Of a stretch of DNA of 64,000 bases, positions 23,019 through 35,894 are shown piece after piece; within the stretch, counting starts at the first letter, position 1, and the number at the start of each line of letters is the position of its first letter. The notes below the pieces were generated by a model. That model was not told the DNA's origin. It saw only the letters and a program-made list of their open reading frames with translations, and did no database searches. Both the position numbers and the translations under genes were made by a program. The DNA comes from Fremontodendron californicum (lineage: Eukaryota > Streptophyta > Magnoliopsida > Malvales > Malvaceae), in assembly GCA_030761205.1 (NCBI GenBank), contig JAULJL010000035.1, positions 18,331,001 through 18,395,000 on the forward strand. The letters are read 5' to 3'.

Positions 23019-26000
23019 TCAAAGCAATTGACGAAGCTGTTGATTTTCTTTCCGGAGAGACTTAACCTCTTCCATCAGTTCAGCTTGGTTCTGTAGAATG
23101 GAGCTCATCACACGGGACATCTCCATCTGTCCAACGATTCCACAAATTAGAGCTTAAAATACTTACGTGAAAGCCAAAGCAATACAACAAAAAAAAAAAA
23201 AAAAGATGATAGGCAAAATACCTCCTGCATGTGGAATTGTCTTAAAATTTCAATATGAAGGTTCCTCATATCTCCATGAATGGATTTCTGAAATGAATCA
23301 AGGGTTTCTTCAAGAGTACGTTGAAATAGCTGAAGAGTAAAGTTACTTCCTTGCTGGGGATCTGGTTGAGGAGCCTTGTGGGGTTGTAATGTTCCTCCCT
23401 ATTATAGTCATAATCAATGAACCATCATGACCCAAGAAAACTAAAAAATCATAGAGATACATAAAAATCCTTCATCATGGATGATTCACTTCACTGTGTA
23501 AGTGACAGCAGAATATTGTAAACAGTGAAGCCATCCATGATGACCAAGCAGGAGGATTATTCAACCCAGACCTCCACTCTTAAAAGTAAACTGACATAAA
23601 AGAAATTAAATGTAGAAACCAACAATTATTTAACCAAACCAGGTTTCATACATTCACAGCTGGAAGAATTCCTGATTCCACTGCAGCCAATGAATCAGAC
23701 CTCGATAACAAGTTATTCAACAGCTCTTCTCTGGTTTCAGCTCCTGTTTTCTTTGTTTTTGGAGATGCCACCAAATGGGACGTTCCATCACTGAAGGCAG
23801 ATGTAGTACTAATTCTCTCAGCATATGTTGAAAACCTTCGAGGCGGTGCTAAAGATGCTAGTTTTGGTGAGTCTAGGCTGCCTGCTCCAGTAATGCCTTT
23901 CGAACCAAGAGACAAAGCAGACATGGAGATGGAGGAGAAGGGTTCAGGAAATCCCAACGAAGTCTCCTGATTTGAAGAGACATCTTTCGTGCGCAAGTTT
24001 TCATAGCTCAGGTTAGAACTTGTTAATGAGCTAATACTTGTCTGACTGAGCGTTGAAGACTGATCTTGTCCAGAATAAATAGAGCTTGTTGTCAGACCAC
24101 CAGAAGCCTGCATCCCAAAACGAGATGGCAGCTGACGAAGGTGGGTAAATTTATCAGATATCTTCTCACCACCCCAGGCTTCTGGAGGAGTGATGGAGGC
24201 CTCTTCACTCTTGGATGATGGTGCAGGCGTAGATCCCAATGCTGTAAAAGATTTTGCATCATCCTGCACAAATAAGTGGTATACAAACATCTTTATGTGG
24301 GACAAAGACTGAATACCTATATCAATTTCAGTAAAAAAGCCAAATTAAGTATCAGCAACAGTTCTACGGCTAAAGAACGTAGGAGATAATAGCCTGAATC
24401 AAACTCAGCTAAGTAATTGATTAAGAAAATTGAAGATTGTTAGAAACGAGAGCTCACTGCAGATAATAACAAGTTGTCTGCAATTGTAAATCTAAGAAAT
24501 CCTCAAAACAAGCATGTATTAAAACACAGTTGATCTATAGGATTTGTTGATATACACACTCATAATGCTTCAAACACACAACATAATGCACAAATGGACA
24601 CCACATTCACATTCTATGCAAAAATGAGTAACTCGTATGGTTACACCAAATTAGAACTTCATTACCATGAAGATTTAGACTAATATCCTGTGCAGCAAAA
24701 TCAAAATAAATATGCCATGCAGTGCTGTAATCCATGATAAAAGATCAAAAAGCATAAAACCTGTTGAGACATTGAACTAGACTTCCAATCAAATATCAGG
24801 TGATCACCGGCTCCATCATCTGCAAAAGCAAACCTCCTGCTAGAAGGAAACAGCAGGGAGGAAGGCTTCTTATCAGTGAGTAGCTGCTCTTTCTTTGCAC
24901 CCTCATGACCATCCCACAGCTTATCCAGCGAGGGTGTAATCGGCTGAACATCCACAAGAGGGGAAAACACCTCCATATCATCCTTGAAATTGAACGTAGA
25001 ACGAGCATGTAATCTGGTCAGTGTTCCACCTGGCCACAGATAGCTTCTATGTGGTGTTTCCAAAGAAGAAGACAGGTTGAGTGTGCTTGACACTGATCCA
25101 CTACTACTTGTAAGAGAAGATACTTCTGCAGGACCTGAACGGCCAGTGATACGAGAACCAGAAATTGCTGTGGATAGTGAAAGGCTTGACGATGACACAG
25201 ATGGAAGTGGGTCGGGCATAAGAACTGAATCCTCCACCGCACCTCCCAAAAGAGCAGTCTCAGCAGTGCAAGTACTCTCATTAACAATGGCTGGTTTTGA
25301 TCTTTGCCAGCATAAACTTGAAACAGCCTGATGGATGCTATAAACACTTAGGATTTAAAACGATTAATGGAATCAAGGTTATTAACTTCCAAATTCATGA
25401 CCTAAAAAAAAAGATTATTATTAGTCTGTCCCATTTACACAAAACTCTTTGAAGTTGGAGCACAAACAAGCAAGCAGTGACAGCCCATTAGACATCACTA
25501 GTGCCATAATAGAACATGATCTTTTATACTAATACTATTCAAAATTTCAAATTCTACATCAAGTTTAGAGTTCTTCTGGAAAAAAAAGAAAGTGATTGCA
25601 AACAAAAAGAACTTATTATGGTCGGGGCCTTTTTTATATTAAAAAGTGATACATAGAGGAAAAGATAACCAACCTCCGAACTACTATAAGCACGAAGAAC
25701 AGTAAAAGGCTGTAGTTTTCCCCGAATATCATAGAATACCACTCTACCATTACTGGTGCCAGCTGCCACTGTCCAACCATCATCTCTAAATGCCAATGAA
25801 GAAAAAGGTGCCTCATGAGAAATGAAAGCTGAGGGTCTTCTAGACCCTGAGTCGTAAGTGTATAGCTTCTTATCCATCCCAACACTAGCAATTATCTGTA
25901 AAAAAGGATAAAGAAACTTGAAACGTCAGAACATTTAACAAATTTTTGAAAGATGTCCTAACCATAAAAAAGCTTCCTTCATCTCAAACTTCCAAAAAAG

Positions 26001-28096
26001 CTCAGCCTATTCCTTTAATTAAGCCTGAAAGAAGGAAAAGAAGAAAACAAAAAAGAAACAATGAGACCTTATCATTGGATGGTGAGAAGCTAATGCCAGC
26101 AGTGGGAGCAGAGTGCTGCTTCAACCAGGAAACCTGTAAAAGGCAAGTCGATTAATTATGTGCTTAAAACATCAAGAATATTAAGAGAGAGAGAAAAGGA
26201 CCTTTGGGCTGCGACCAGTGGTATCCCACAAATGGATAGATCCATCATCACCTGCAGTCACCAAAACGTGTCGACTAATCCGCGAATAATCAAGTACCCT
26301 CAGTACCTGGTCTTAAAACCCATCAAAGGAAAATTAGCTAGCAAACAAGAATAAGAACTTAATATAAGCACCCAAATACAACAAACTAAACAACCTGTTC
26401 ATTAGGATCTTTTAGTTCAGCAGCCCTTGCCCCAGAAGCCAGGTTGTGAAGAATGAGATCCCCACTTAGGCTGATGGAGGCCAAGTGTTCATCTTTGCAG
26501 TTGTACATAACACCTGTTATTGAGCTGGTATGACCCCTTAACCATTTGATGCAACAATTCCTCTGCAAATCCCATATTCTTACAACTTGACCACTTCCCC
26601 CTGAACATATGTATCTGGATCCCTTGTTGCTAAAGTTAATAGCTAAAATAGACTCCTGCAAATAGAAGGGAAATTTTACTTGATAAATTTGACTAAGAAA
26701 GCCCATGGCAATAATTGTATAAAACTTCAGTAGCCTTGTAAACCAATTAAGGACTGGCATTAACGAATAAGCAATTTTGGGTGTCATCAATGAATAATCA
26801 ATTTTGAGTGTCGAGTCATAAAAACTTGAGGGTTTTAGTTTCGCAAATGAGAGCACATGAAAAATGTTTTTTTTTTTTTCATTTTTGCATAAAACATTAT
26901 AGCATCTAAATTTGAGGAAATGGACATCATTCTAGTGCAATGCAAAGCACCAAATAATTGAAGCAACCTTGTCCATCCATGCTACTTAAGCGCATCCTCC
27001 TCTCTTGCAAAGTACCTATATTGATGCTAGAACCATATGGTGATTGTATATACAGATAGCCACGAGCGCGTTTGAAGAGAAAACAATGATATTTTGTTCA
27101 CTATACTCCTAGACTACAGACAACAATAAACTGCACCGTCCACATTGAAAAAAGAGAAACTTACAGAAAGCGCAAGAATTAGAAACTCTTACATTACTCT
27201 CTTGCGTTCATAAGTGACGCAATTTACTACATGATTTAATAATCTATAAAGAGTGTCGTTCAAAGTATTTTTTAAGTCGGCTGCCAGTCAACAACGCACC
27301 TCCGATAGGTAACTTCTATTTCGTCATGTATGTATTCTCAATTAAAAACCTTATGGCATCGACAATAGGGACATAACATATAACAATTTTGGAATTTAAC
27401 ATACATGATCTACCTGGAAATGAACATTATATCCCAATCCAAAAATTTACGCTGCAAACAAACTATAAGTACTTTGACAATATTCGACAGTTCACTAAAC
27501 CTAGAGGAGGATTACCTCAACGTTATCTCCACTATCAGTCCCAGCAACCGGAACTGTCCCCATCCTCTGCCCATTTTTCCGCCACAAGGATATCTTCTTA
27601 TCTTCTCCAGCACTAGCCACCACTAAATCTGCCATAACAGTAACTCAGCTGGAATCAATTCAAACAATCATATATATTAAAAAAAAAAAACTGAAATTCT
27701 CAGCATAATTGCTAAATTAATCTTAAATAAAGTTCTAAATTTTAAAGTTTCACTTAATTGATTTAAAATAAGAACTTATTCAGTTTAATTCAAAAAATAT
27801 TCATTTTAAAATACAAAGTTTATCTTAAAAAAGACAAAAAGGCACCACATTTACAGCAACCGTACAGATCGTAGCAACAGAAATGGGGAAAAAAAGAATT
27901 TTAATTTTAAAAATAATAAAAGAAAAAAAGAGAGCTTACTAGTGTGGTTCCACTTAACCGAGTTGACAAGGCAACTCGGAGAAGGCGAGTAACTTAAAAC
28001 GCAAGGATCGTTCGGTTCGAGCTTAATGTCGAAGATCTTCACGGTGTCGCCGCCGCTTGCTGCTAGTAACTCCAACGACGGATCCGGTAAATTCAT
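23019..28096 (-). CDS. NEDD1: NEDD1 homologue, WD40 gamma-tubulin complex adaptor
   Basis: Recruits gamma-tubulin ring complexes to spindle and phragmoplast microtubules. Ten exons: 28096-27940, 27628-27516, 26655-26395, 26306-26202, 26133-26068, 25895-25674, 25327-24761, 24263-23652, 23398-23222, 23126-23019; total 2388 bp, 795 aa, close to the roughly 780 aa recalled for Arabidopsis (At5g05970). The N-terminal half is a WD40 propeller: LLAASGGDTVKIFD, VVASAGEDKKISLW, YICSGGSGQVVRIWDLQ, LVTAGDDGSIHLWD, IIASVGMDKKLYTYD, AAGTSNGRVVFYDIRG. The middle (exons 7-8) is Ser/Thr/Pro-rich and probably disordered, with many possible mitotic phosphosites. The C-terminus (exons 9-10, FTLQLFQRTLEETLDSF to the stop) is helical/coiled-coil and corresponds to the gamma-tubulin-binding region of animal NEDD1. 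No breaks seen. Confidence 0.94.
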
Positions 28097-30010
28097 TATT
28101 ATCTCTCTTTTTTTTGTAAAAGAAAATTTTTTTCCAGGAAAACTTAGTGGATCGTTAAATTTTAAACGGAAATGAGGATATTTATAAAAATTAATTTGGA
28201 AATTATTTGATTTTAATTGGAATTTGGTGATTAGAAAAAGTGCAAGTAAACCCTACGGCAAAGTAGAGTGAGAAGAGAAAAAAAGAGAAGTGAGGGAGGC
28301 GAAAAAAATTTTAAATTGCGAGGAGAAATGATGGGAGAGTGGGCGCCTTTTGTACGCTATTGTAATTATTATTAGCCCTTTTTTTCCTTTATTTTCGTTG
28401 TTTTTTCGAGTTTTTGAAGATAATTTTTATTTCTTTCTTTTTATTAAGAATATTTTATCCTTTGCATTTTCATTTTTCTTTGCCAAAATATCTGTATTTT
28501 GAAATTTTCTAGGATGAGAAATACTTAAGAATGAAATATTATTATATATTTACAGTAAAGTTTTTTATTTTAAAATTAAATTCATCTAATTAATATGTAT
28601 TTATTTGATAATTATTTTGATTATACTTTAATAGGACAACCATTGAAATTAAACTTCTTAAAAATGATTGAATAATGAATATCATTAACATATTATTAAA
28701 CACAAATTCGTTATGTATATTAAACTTACTATATTAATCGTATTTATTATATTATTTTTATATTTATTAAACTTATGACATATATTCGTATCTGATTTGA
28801 ACTATAAACCTAGGAAAGCTTGTATTGGACAAAAAGACACCAGCCTTCTAGTATAAAATCAAATAAGGACACTACTAAACCAGACAAACCAATGATGCCA
28901 AAAGCATCTCAGGCTCTCTTTGCCGCTTAGGAAATGGCATTCTACGGTGAAGCACGATGAGAAATCCCTCCCAGTGCCGTTTAGGAAACGACCGCTAAAA
29001 CCTGGTAATATTAGACACGAACACTCTAAACGACACTTTAACAATGTTTACTAGACCTGACAATATTGAACACGACACGGAAAAAAATAACTAACATACA
29101 ACACGAATACACAAATGTCTCAAAATCTATATAATACAAATTATTAACGTATCAAAATTTATATAAATATAAAATACTTTAAACACAATCATGACACGAC
29201 AAAATACACAAACACAACACGGATACATGAATTGCCAGATCTAATGTGAAGCACGATGGAAATCCCTCCAACCGCGCATCCGAAGGGATCCTCACTGGAT
29301 ATGCTAGCTTATACTTTTCTGGCTATGAGCTTTCTATTGTCTATAAATGAACATTGCTGCACTAAAAGCATTAGCTGTCAACTAAATCTCCCAATCTTAA
29401 CCTGAATCTTTAAGGTACTATGAACAAAAATTATAAAATTGGCAATAAGGAGTTCAAGATGCTACCACTTAAGCATTACTCATTCTCATATACAAAGAGA
29501 CATTACATGTGAACAATAGGCCCTTAATTGCAGCTATAACCATCTTATAACATTTGAATGCACCTAATTATATCCATACAAACAGCTCAATCAGTGAATA
29601 CTCTGAGAAAAACCAAAAATCTTCAGAAGAACAACTCAAAGCATAGCTATGAGCTGCCAGACCGGATATATCTACATATGCACCGCAGATTAACTGCTAT
29701 AAAGAAAAGATAAACATGGAGGTGGAATATAGAGAAGAATAAGAGAAATACGTTTGCGGCTTATGCTACACTACAGCAGACTTGTAAACCTTTTTACCCT
29801 ACAAACAGTATCCATAAAGCCGTGACTTGCATCTCCTCTAGCAAAAGTTCTGAAGCCAGCGATCTTCGGATTCAACCATTTTTGGAGGGTGATAAGGACA
29901 ACTACATTAGAGAAAAAGAGACACAGTAAATAATACAAAGTAGCACTGATACATTGATAGCTGACCTTGGTAAAGACTTGTAAACCATTATACATTGATA
30001 GCTGCAACCA
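28097..30010. other. Intergenic between PP1 and NEDD1
   Basis: 28097-28400 is the NEDD1 leader and promoter. 28400-28800 is AT-rich filler. Segments 28815-28910 and 29325-29395 recur at about 35895-36110 and 36145-36215, part of a segmental duplication. A MITE lies at 29053-29242. 29640-30010 is the likely PP1 3' UTR. Confidence 0.6.
29053..29242. mobile_element. MITE family A, copy 2
   Basis: Same ends and interior as 4109-4339 (AGACCTGACAATATTG at left, ATTGCCAGATCT at right), about 40 bp shorter. Confidence 0.65.
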
Positions 30011-31592
30011 TCACATTTTAGTGGACATGAACTTTGCTTTTTTCTCTGCTGGCTTGAGAATCTGGAAAGAACACATCAGGTTTTCATCAACGCTCATCAT
30101 TGCACCAGCATTATCAAATTCACCACAATAGTTAGGTGCTGAAAATATTGTAACAAGTTGCCTATCAGCAAAGAATTCATAACCATCCTCCACAACCTAC
30201 ACAAAAATAACCAGTTTACTATTAACATAGAACAGCATTAAATAGATGGATGGGAAAGTATAGCCAAGTCAACAACCTGATGCGCACGGCAGACAAGATC
30301 TAAATCGTGCTTAGTTAAGAATTCTGACACCTTGTCTGCACCAAAGGTGAATGAAACTCCTCTGTCATTCATTCCCCATCCTTTAACATCTCTATCAGGA
30401 TCAGACCAGAGCAAATCACACAGCAAACCAGTGTCAGGAACAGCAGCTGGACGAGATAAGCTTCTAATTTGATCCAGGTTTGTCAAGTCAGGGGAAAGAC
30501 CGCCATGCATACACAATACTTTGTCGTCTATAAGAGCAGCCACAGGAAGGCAATTAAAACAATCGGTAAAGCCTTTCCAAAGTCTCACATTAAACCGTCG
30601 CTTGCATTCATCATAAAATCCATATATCCGATTAATAGATGCACATTCATGGTTTCCTCGCAATAGAAAAAAGTTCTCTGGATACTTAATCTTATAAGCA
30701 AGTAAAAGACATATTGTTTCCAAACTCTGCTTGCCACGATCCACATAGTCGCCTAGAAATAGGTAATTGGCACTAGGAGGAAAACCCCCATATTCGAACA
30801 GCCTTAATAAATCACTATATTGTCCATGTATGTCACCTAAATAAACAAACAAAAATTTTACAATGAGAAACAATAAAATACATGACAATGATGGTAGTAC
30901 TAAAAGTCTCATTTGAATGATATCCCCATTTAGTTTCATTCGAATTTACTATCATAATCACAGATGTCATATGCAAACTAAATGATTTCAATTGCTTCAT
31001 ATATTTTCCTACAGCTTTCAGCAATCAAACAGTTAAAAAAAAAAACAACAGCAACCCAATTACCTCCACCATCCCCCCTCCATAAAAGGTAAATTAGGCT
31101 TTAAAAAGGTAAAATTCACCTCTATCTGGTTCAGAAGTCTCAACCATTGAAACCCCATTAAAATAACAGAATCTTATTCCCTGAACACTATATTTCACCC
31201 ATAAAAAAATGCAACCTTTCCCACTCTACCACAACCTATTTATTAGTTATTACATATTAAATACTCAACTTTCCTTCAAAACCCACAAAATATTTTCTGA
31301 AAACAAACTCCAAAGAAACATAAAGCTCAAATTTTATTCACAAAAATAAAAGTTTAACCCCCAAAAAAGCTCCAAAACAGTTACCACAAACTTTGATGGG
31401 TGCTTCAAGTTCAAGCAAATTGGGCTGTTGAAGGAAGATATCTCTTGAAGCACCACAAAGCTGCTTGATCTCAATTTCAGATAGTTGCACTTGTTTCCCT
31501 GGCCTGGTTGATCGGACTTCCGTCAGCCGTCTGATTATATCATCTAGTACTGTGGGGTCCATCATCACCGTCTGCCCTTGTGCCGCCGCCAT
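30011..31592 (-). CDS. TOPP4: Type-1 protein phosphatase (PP1) catalytic subunit
   Basis: Ser/Thr phosphatase of the PPP family with a two-metal active site. Three exons: 31592-31385, 30836-30277, 30196-30011; 954 bp, 317 aa. All PPP signatures are intact: GDIHGQYSDLL (formed across intron 1), GDYVDRGKQS, LRGNHECASINRIYGFYDEC, HGGLSPDL, RAHQVVEDGYEFF (across intron 2) and SAPNYCGEFDNAGAMM, supplying the expected metal-binding Asp, His and Asn residues. The hydrophobic and acidic PP1 surface for RVxF partners (LTKHDLDL, FDNAGAMMSVDENLMCSF) is present. The C-terminal tail KKAKFMSTKM resembles Arabidopsis TOPP4, which acts in gibberellin (DELLA dephosphorylation) and light signalling; isoform assignment is by recall and by its neighbour DAR2. 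It lies head-to-head with the DAR2 gene, 17.4 kb apart. Confidence 0.93.
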
Positions 31593-32273
31593 TAGATCCT
31601 CCTACTTCAACGGCCCTGATTAAACCAAACCCTACAAACTCAACACAGAAAAAAGAAAGACCTTTTTCATTAGAAGATGGAAGAGTTTGGGGAAATGGTA
31701 TTTTAGAGAAAAAAAAATATAAAATTATTTTGTTTGAGAAAAAAGAGTGGGAAAGGAAAGATAAGGGAAAATAAAATAATAATTTGATTTTTCTTTTCTT
31801 TCTTTTTTTTCTTTTCGAAGAGAGAAATATCTTCCTGATTTCCTCTTTTTTCAAAGGAACACCGAACAGGTTTTATGAAACGGTGCCGTTTCATGAAGAG
31901 TTATTGTTTTATAGGCCGTTTTGAGGCCGGTTCATTGGTCGCGACGAGACGACCATTTGAGTGTCTTTTTTTAAAAAATTGTGATTTTGTCAACAGATAA
32001 AAAAATTTGTATAAAATAATTAGGTTTTAAGATTTGTTTTAAAAGCTTATTATTATTTTTTTTATTAAAGCAAAGTAGAGAGAGTGGAAAGAAGGAAAGG
32101 AATACTATATAAAACTACTTAAATCATTTTTTGAGAAACATAAATCAAAGCATTTTTTAAATTTGAATTTATATTAGAAATTATTTTTATAAAAATTATT
32201 TCATACACTATCATTCAAAAAAAAAAATTGTGTAAATTTCCTTGATGTTTGTTGTTTATCTATTAATCTTGAC

Positions 32274-32694
32274 CAATGTTAAAAATATTGGATCGAACTA
32301 GTCGATCGAACCAATTCAATTGAGAATCGAATTAGCCGATCGAACCGATTCAATTGAGAATTGAAGACTTGTTTGATCCCATATGTACTTTAAAATCGGT
32401 TTTTTAGTGAATCAGTAAAATCGATAAAAAATCGATTTAAAATTTTTTTTATTCAAAAATGTATTGTACCTGATGAGATTTGAGCTTTTAAGCTCTTAAT
32501 TCTATATTAAAGATCATGCCATTAAAACAAATTAAATATATATATTTACTAAGTATTTATTAAATTTAATATTTATTTAATATTAAAATTATATATTTAC
32601 TTTTTAAATTCTCTTATAATTGAATCAATCAATTGAATCGATAATCAAAGTTTTCACCAATCAGTCAACCTTCAGTCCAATTTTTTAATCACTG
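32274..32694. mobile_element. hAT-like MITE with GATCGAACC interior
   Basis: 421 bp. The left end is CAATGTTAAAAATATTGGA; the right end read in reverse complement is CAGTGATTAAAAAATTGGA. The interior near the left end repeats GTCGATCGAACC and CAATTGAGAATCG. No clean target duplication and no transposase frame. Confidence 0.65.
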
Positions 32695-33202
32695 ATCTAG
32701 TTAAATTTGTCACTATACTATGATTTAATATTAAATTTTATTATTGTATTTTAATAATATTGAATTTAATCATTATATTTTCAATTTCATTAATTTTTTA
32801 TAAAAATAATGAAATTAAAATATTTTACGAAATATTTTGTTAATACAGGTGATAAATTTTGACAAATTCTATTATTTTTTGTTCAAAAATCAACAAATTT
32901 GAGAGAATAGTGATATAAAATTAAAGTTTATTAATAAAATTCAATATTAACAGAAAATACAGTAGCAACTAGCAATTTTGTTTTCCATTTTTGTATTTTC
33001 TTCAATTTAGTGAAAGGATTGCAATATAGTACTAGTACTAGCAAAAATGTTGTTTGAGAATGAAGAATTGCAAATTGAGGTAAAATGATGTGGATTTTCC
33101 ACTAACAGGAAGGAAATATGTATTCATCATCTGTTAGAAAAACCTTAGCAAAAGAAGATTATTGTTTAAAGAAACCTCTCTCTTCCTTTTTTTTTTTAGT
33201 AT

Positions 33203-33376
33203 CTATGTTATCCGAATTCAGAAGTGAGTGTCGGATACTGGTATATGTTTGACACGGATATACTCAATTTTTATAAGTGTTTCTATGTATTTGGAAGATC
33301 ATGTCTCATAATATATGTTAGACACAGGTGTCGAATACGAATATTTTAAGAAAAATAAAGAGTTCGAATAACATAG
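33203..33376 (+). mobile_element. MITE family M, copy 2
   Basis: Starts CTATGTTATCCGAATTC and ends GTTCGAATAACATAG. Flanking octamers TTTAGTAT and TTTTATAT match at 6 of 8. Contains the family core (ATACTCAATTTTT..TATTTGGAAGATC). Confidence 0.75.
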
Positions 33377-33944
33377 TTTTATATACAAGAAAAATTAATG
33401 TCCTTCATCTTGATTAGTTCATGTTTTAATAAAAACTCTTTTAACAACTGATAAAATAACCTATTTTATGAAAGCAATGGTTCATACAATTTGGGACCAA
33501 GCAATGGGAATATATTAATCTTCATGTTCTTATTACAGTCCAATATAATCCAAATCTTGCTTAAAAATGTGGAAAAAGTGATTTTGATTTTTGACAGATA
33601 AGGTAAAATTCTTTTGTTGCGGATTATTTGTATTTAAAATTAAAAACCATCAATTTAAAATTTTAAAGAGTAAATTTTGTTAAAATTATTGTATATAAAT
33701 GTGAAGATGCTAAGACTCAAATATAGAAAAACTATTAAGTCAAATATGTTGTGATATTAAACCATATATTTAATAAGTGAAAGTCCAATATGAATAATTT
33801 TATGCTTTTTAATGTCAATGGTAAAAAAGTTAAATATAATATTTTATCTTACTCAAACATGGATCTAAATGTCTGGTAATATGTACTTCTTGAAGTAAGC
33901 TAAAGTATGCTCTGTGCTTAAATTCAAGATCTTTATATATTTAT

Positions 33945-34090
33945 TTTTTTTAAAATGAGGTCGCAGTGTGAAGATAAGAGAAAATGTTGTAAATGTTGGT
34001 ATTCGAATCTCAAACTTGTTAGATGTCATTTTTTAAATATTATTTTTTAAAAATAATTACATGAACCAATTAAATTAAATTCGAGTTCAG
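33945..34090 (-). repeat. SINE-like (tRNA-derived) remnant, second copy
   Basis: On the minus strand an AATTTAATTGGTTCATG box A-like segment is followed by a GAGATTCGAATACC box B-like segment, as at 4440-4583. Degenerate. Confidence 0.35.
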
Positions 34091-34323
34091 GATCTTTATA
34101 AAGAGTCAAAAATTTATATTTGAAGAGTTATTGGTTGGGAAAGGGGTTTGGATTGATGTTTGTCTTCTTTGAGACATCTTTCCCAAGTGTGTAAGAAGGA
34201 CAGACTCATTAAAGACAAGATGTGGGTTCAATTATGAACACCATTTAATCTATCAGAAACACTTATTTTTACTTCTGTCGAGTATGATAGTAAGCCAAAA
34301 TTCATAGACAATCTGCATGTAAT

Positions 34324-34959
34324 TAGTGCTGTAAATTAATCGAGCTTGAATGAATAGGTTTTTTTTCGTGTTCATTTATTTATTTTTGAGTTTCTTTATG
34401 TTCGGTTCGTGTTCGTTAAGGATTTTACAATTGTGTTCAAGCTCTATCATTTAAAATTGAGTGTGTTCGTGTTCTTGAACACATAATCGAACATGTTCGC
34501 GAACAATTAAAAATATGTTATGAACAATAAACAAAAATATCTAAACAATTTTAACTAACAAACAAATAAAAAATAAGTCAATTTTAAATTATTATTAAAT
34601 ATAAAAACAATAAAATATAAATGGAATTAAATTAAATTAATTATTAAATTGAAGTTATTAAATAATATTAATTATATTATAAGTAAATAAATAAAATACA
34701 AATAATAATAATAATATTATTATCGAACAATAAACGATCTTTAAACAATCTATTAAATGGATTTTAAACGATCCATAAACGAGTTTGTTCGTGAACATAA
34801 ATGAACTGAACAGACTTTGTTCATGTTTGGTTCGTTTAATAAACGAACCTTAAAATCGTGTTCATAATCGTTTATTTAACTTTATAAAAGAACATAAACG
34901 AACAAAAATCGAGCTGTTCACGAATCGTTCATCGAACGCTCTGTTCATTTACACCCCTA
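34324..34959. mobile_element. hAT-type MITE family B, copy 2
   Basis: 636 bp. Left end TAGTGCTGTAAATTAATC; right end in reverse complement TAGGGGTGTAAATGAAC. The interior closely matches 5752-6417. No clear target duplication. Confidence 0.8.
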
Positions 34960-35142
34960 TTCATGTTCTATGTTCTAAGTTCTATCTAGATGACATACGT
35001 GAATTATAAGCATTTTGAGTAATACTCTTATTTTAAGTTGTATTGAATTTCAGAAATATTTGGTTCAATAATTAGTGTATGTTTTTCCATTCAAAGATTT
35101 GACACGAATAATTCCCTCGTCCCCTATAGAAAAAATAAAATT

Positions 35143-35237
35143 TCAGACCCCTACAGTATGGAGCAGGCTTGATATGGGATTCATTCCAGGGATTGAATCA
35201 CTTGCATGTCTTTCTGAGAAGCAGATTGTCACCAGTG
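35143..35237 (+). pseudogene. DAR2 exon 7/exon 9 remnant (copy 1)
   Basis: 35143-35180 matches the start of the exon 7 remnant in copy 2 (TTTCAGACCC..GGAGCAGGCTTGATA). 35186-35237 matches DAR2 exon 9 with its acceptor and donor: TTCCAGGGAT, then TCTTTCTGAGAAGCAGAT and GTCACCAGT|GTATGT against ACAGTTACCAGT|GTATGT at 51919. The two exon scraps are fused, so the DNA between them was deleted. Confidence 0.72.
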
Positions 35238-35254
35238 TATGTGAATTGTAAGTA

Positions 35255-35600
35255 GAGAAACAATAATAATAGAGAAGAAATATCAAGGAAAAAAAAATAA
35301 AGATACAAGAATTTATGTGATTCGGTCAATTGTTCTTACGTTCACAGAGCTGCAGAAATTTTCACTATTTTTCTGCGACAACTATTATAAGATTTTTATA
35401 ACCAAAGCTATGAAACCCTTAAAATATAGGGGCAAATAAAAACAAGTATCCGGACCCCATAAAAAACCCATTTTAAATTTATAACAATTTATATCAGATC
35501 GGGTCATCAATTCAAATTGCCCCACTAGATGCAAAAATTTCCAATTATAACATCATGATGGAGTTTCATAGTTCAAAATTTTGAATATATGGCATTGAAC
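35255..35600. mobile_element. Probable solo LTR remnant (copia-like)
   Basis: Contains GTGATTCGGTCAATTGTTCTTACGTTCAC, which parallels GTGGTTCGGCAACTGTGCCTACGTCCAC in the LTRs of the young copia element at 38621-43025. Ends not determined. Confidence 0.35.
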
Positions 35601-35894
35601 ATGAAGGAAAGACTGTAGTAAGGCTGTGGAATAAAGCAGGTGAACCAGAGGAATGAAAAAGAGAGAACTAAAGACCTAGAAAGTAGAAGAAACCTATAAC
35701 ATAGAGCTGGGTGGCTCTTGCATGCCGGATTTTGTCTTGCTTCCTTAAAAGCATTTTATTTTTATAAAAAAGACCGCAGGGAATAAAAATGGGTTGCGGA
35801 TATTGAGATTCGAACTCCAACCAATTGAGCTAAGTCCCGGATTACTTGAAAGCATCTTTGCTATCTAGTCATCTTCGATGTTAATAAGCAAAGT

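Larger units (their letters stand above)
33430..35250 (+). repeat. Decayed DAR2-locus duplicate, copy 1
   Basis: 33450-33840 aligns to 36680-37070 (shared words: GAAAGCAATGG, AAATCCAAATCTTGCTT, AAACCATATATTTA, AAGTGAAAGTCCAATATGAAT). 34140-34320 aligns to 37325-37435 plus 37625-37715 (GAGACATCTTTCCCAAGTGTGT, split in the other copy by a MITE). It ends in DAR2 exon 7 and exon 9 scraps (35143-35237). A family B MITE is inserted at 34324-34959. Confidence 0.75.

Noticed and set aside
24701..25249. NEDD1 exon 7 as a stand-alone gene
   Set aside because: It is the Ser-rich middle of NEDD1, bounded by splice sites at 25327 and 24761 in phase with its neighbours.
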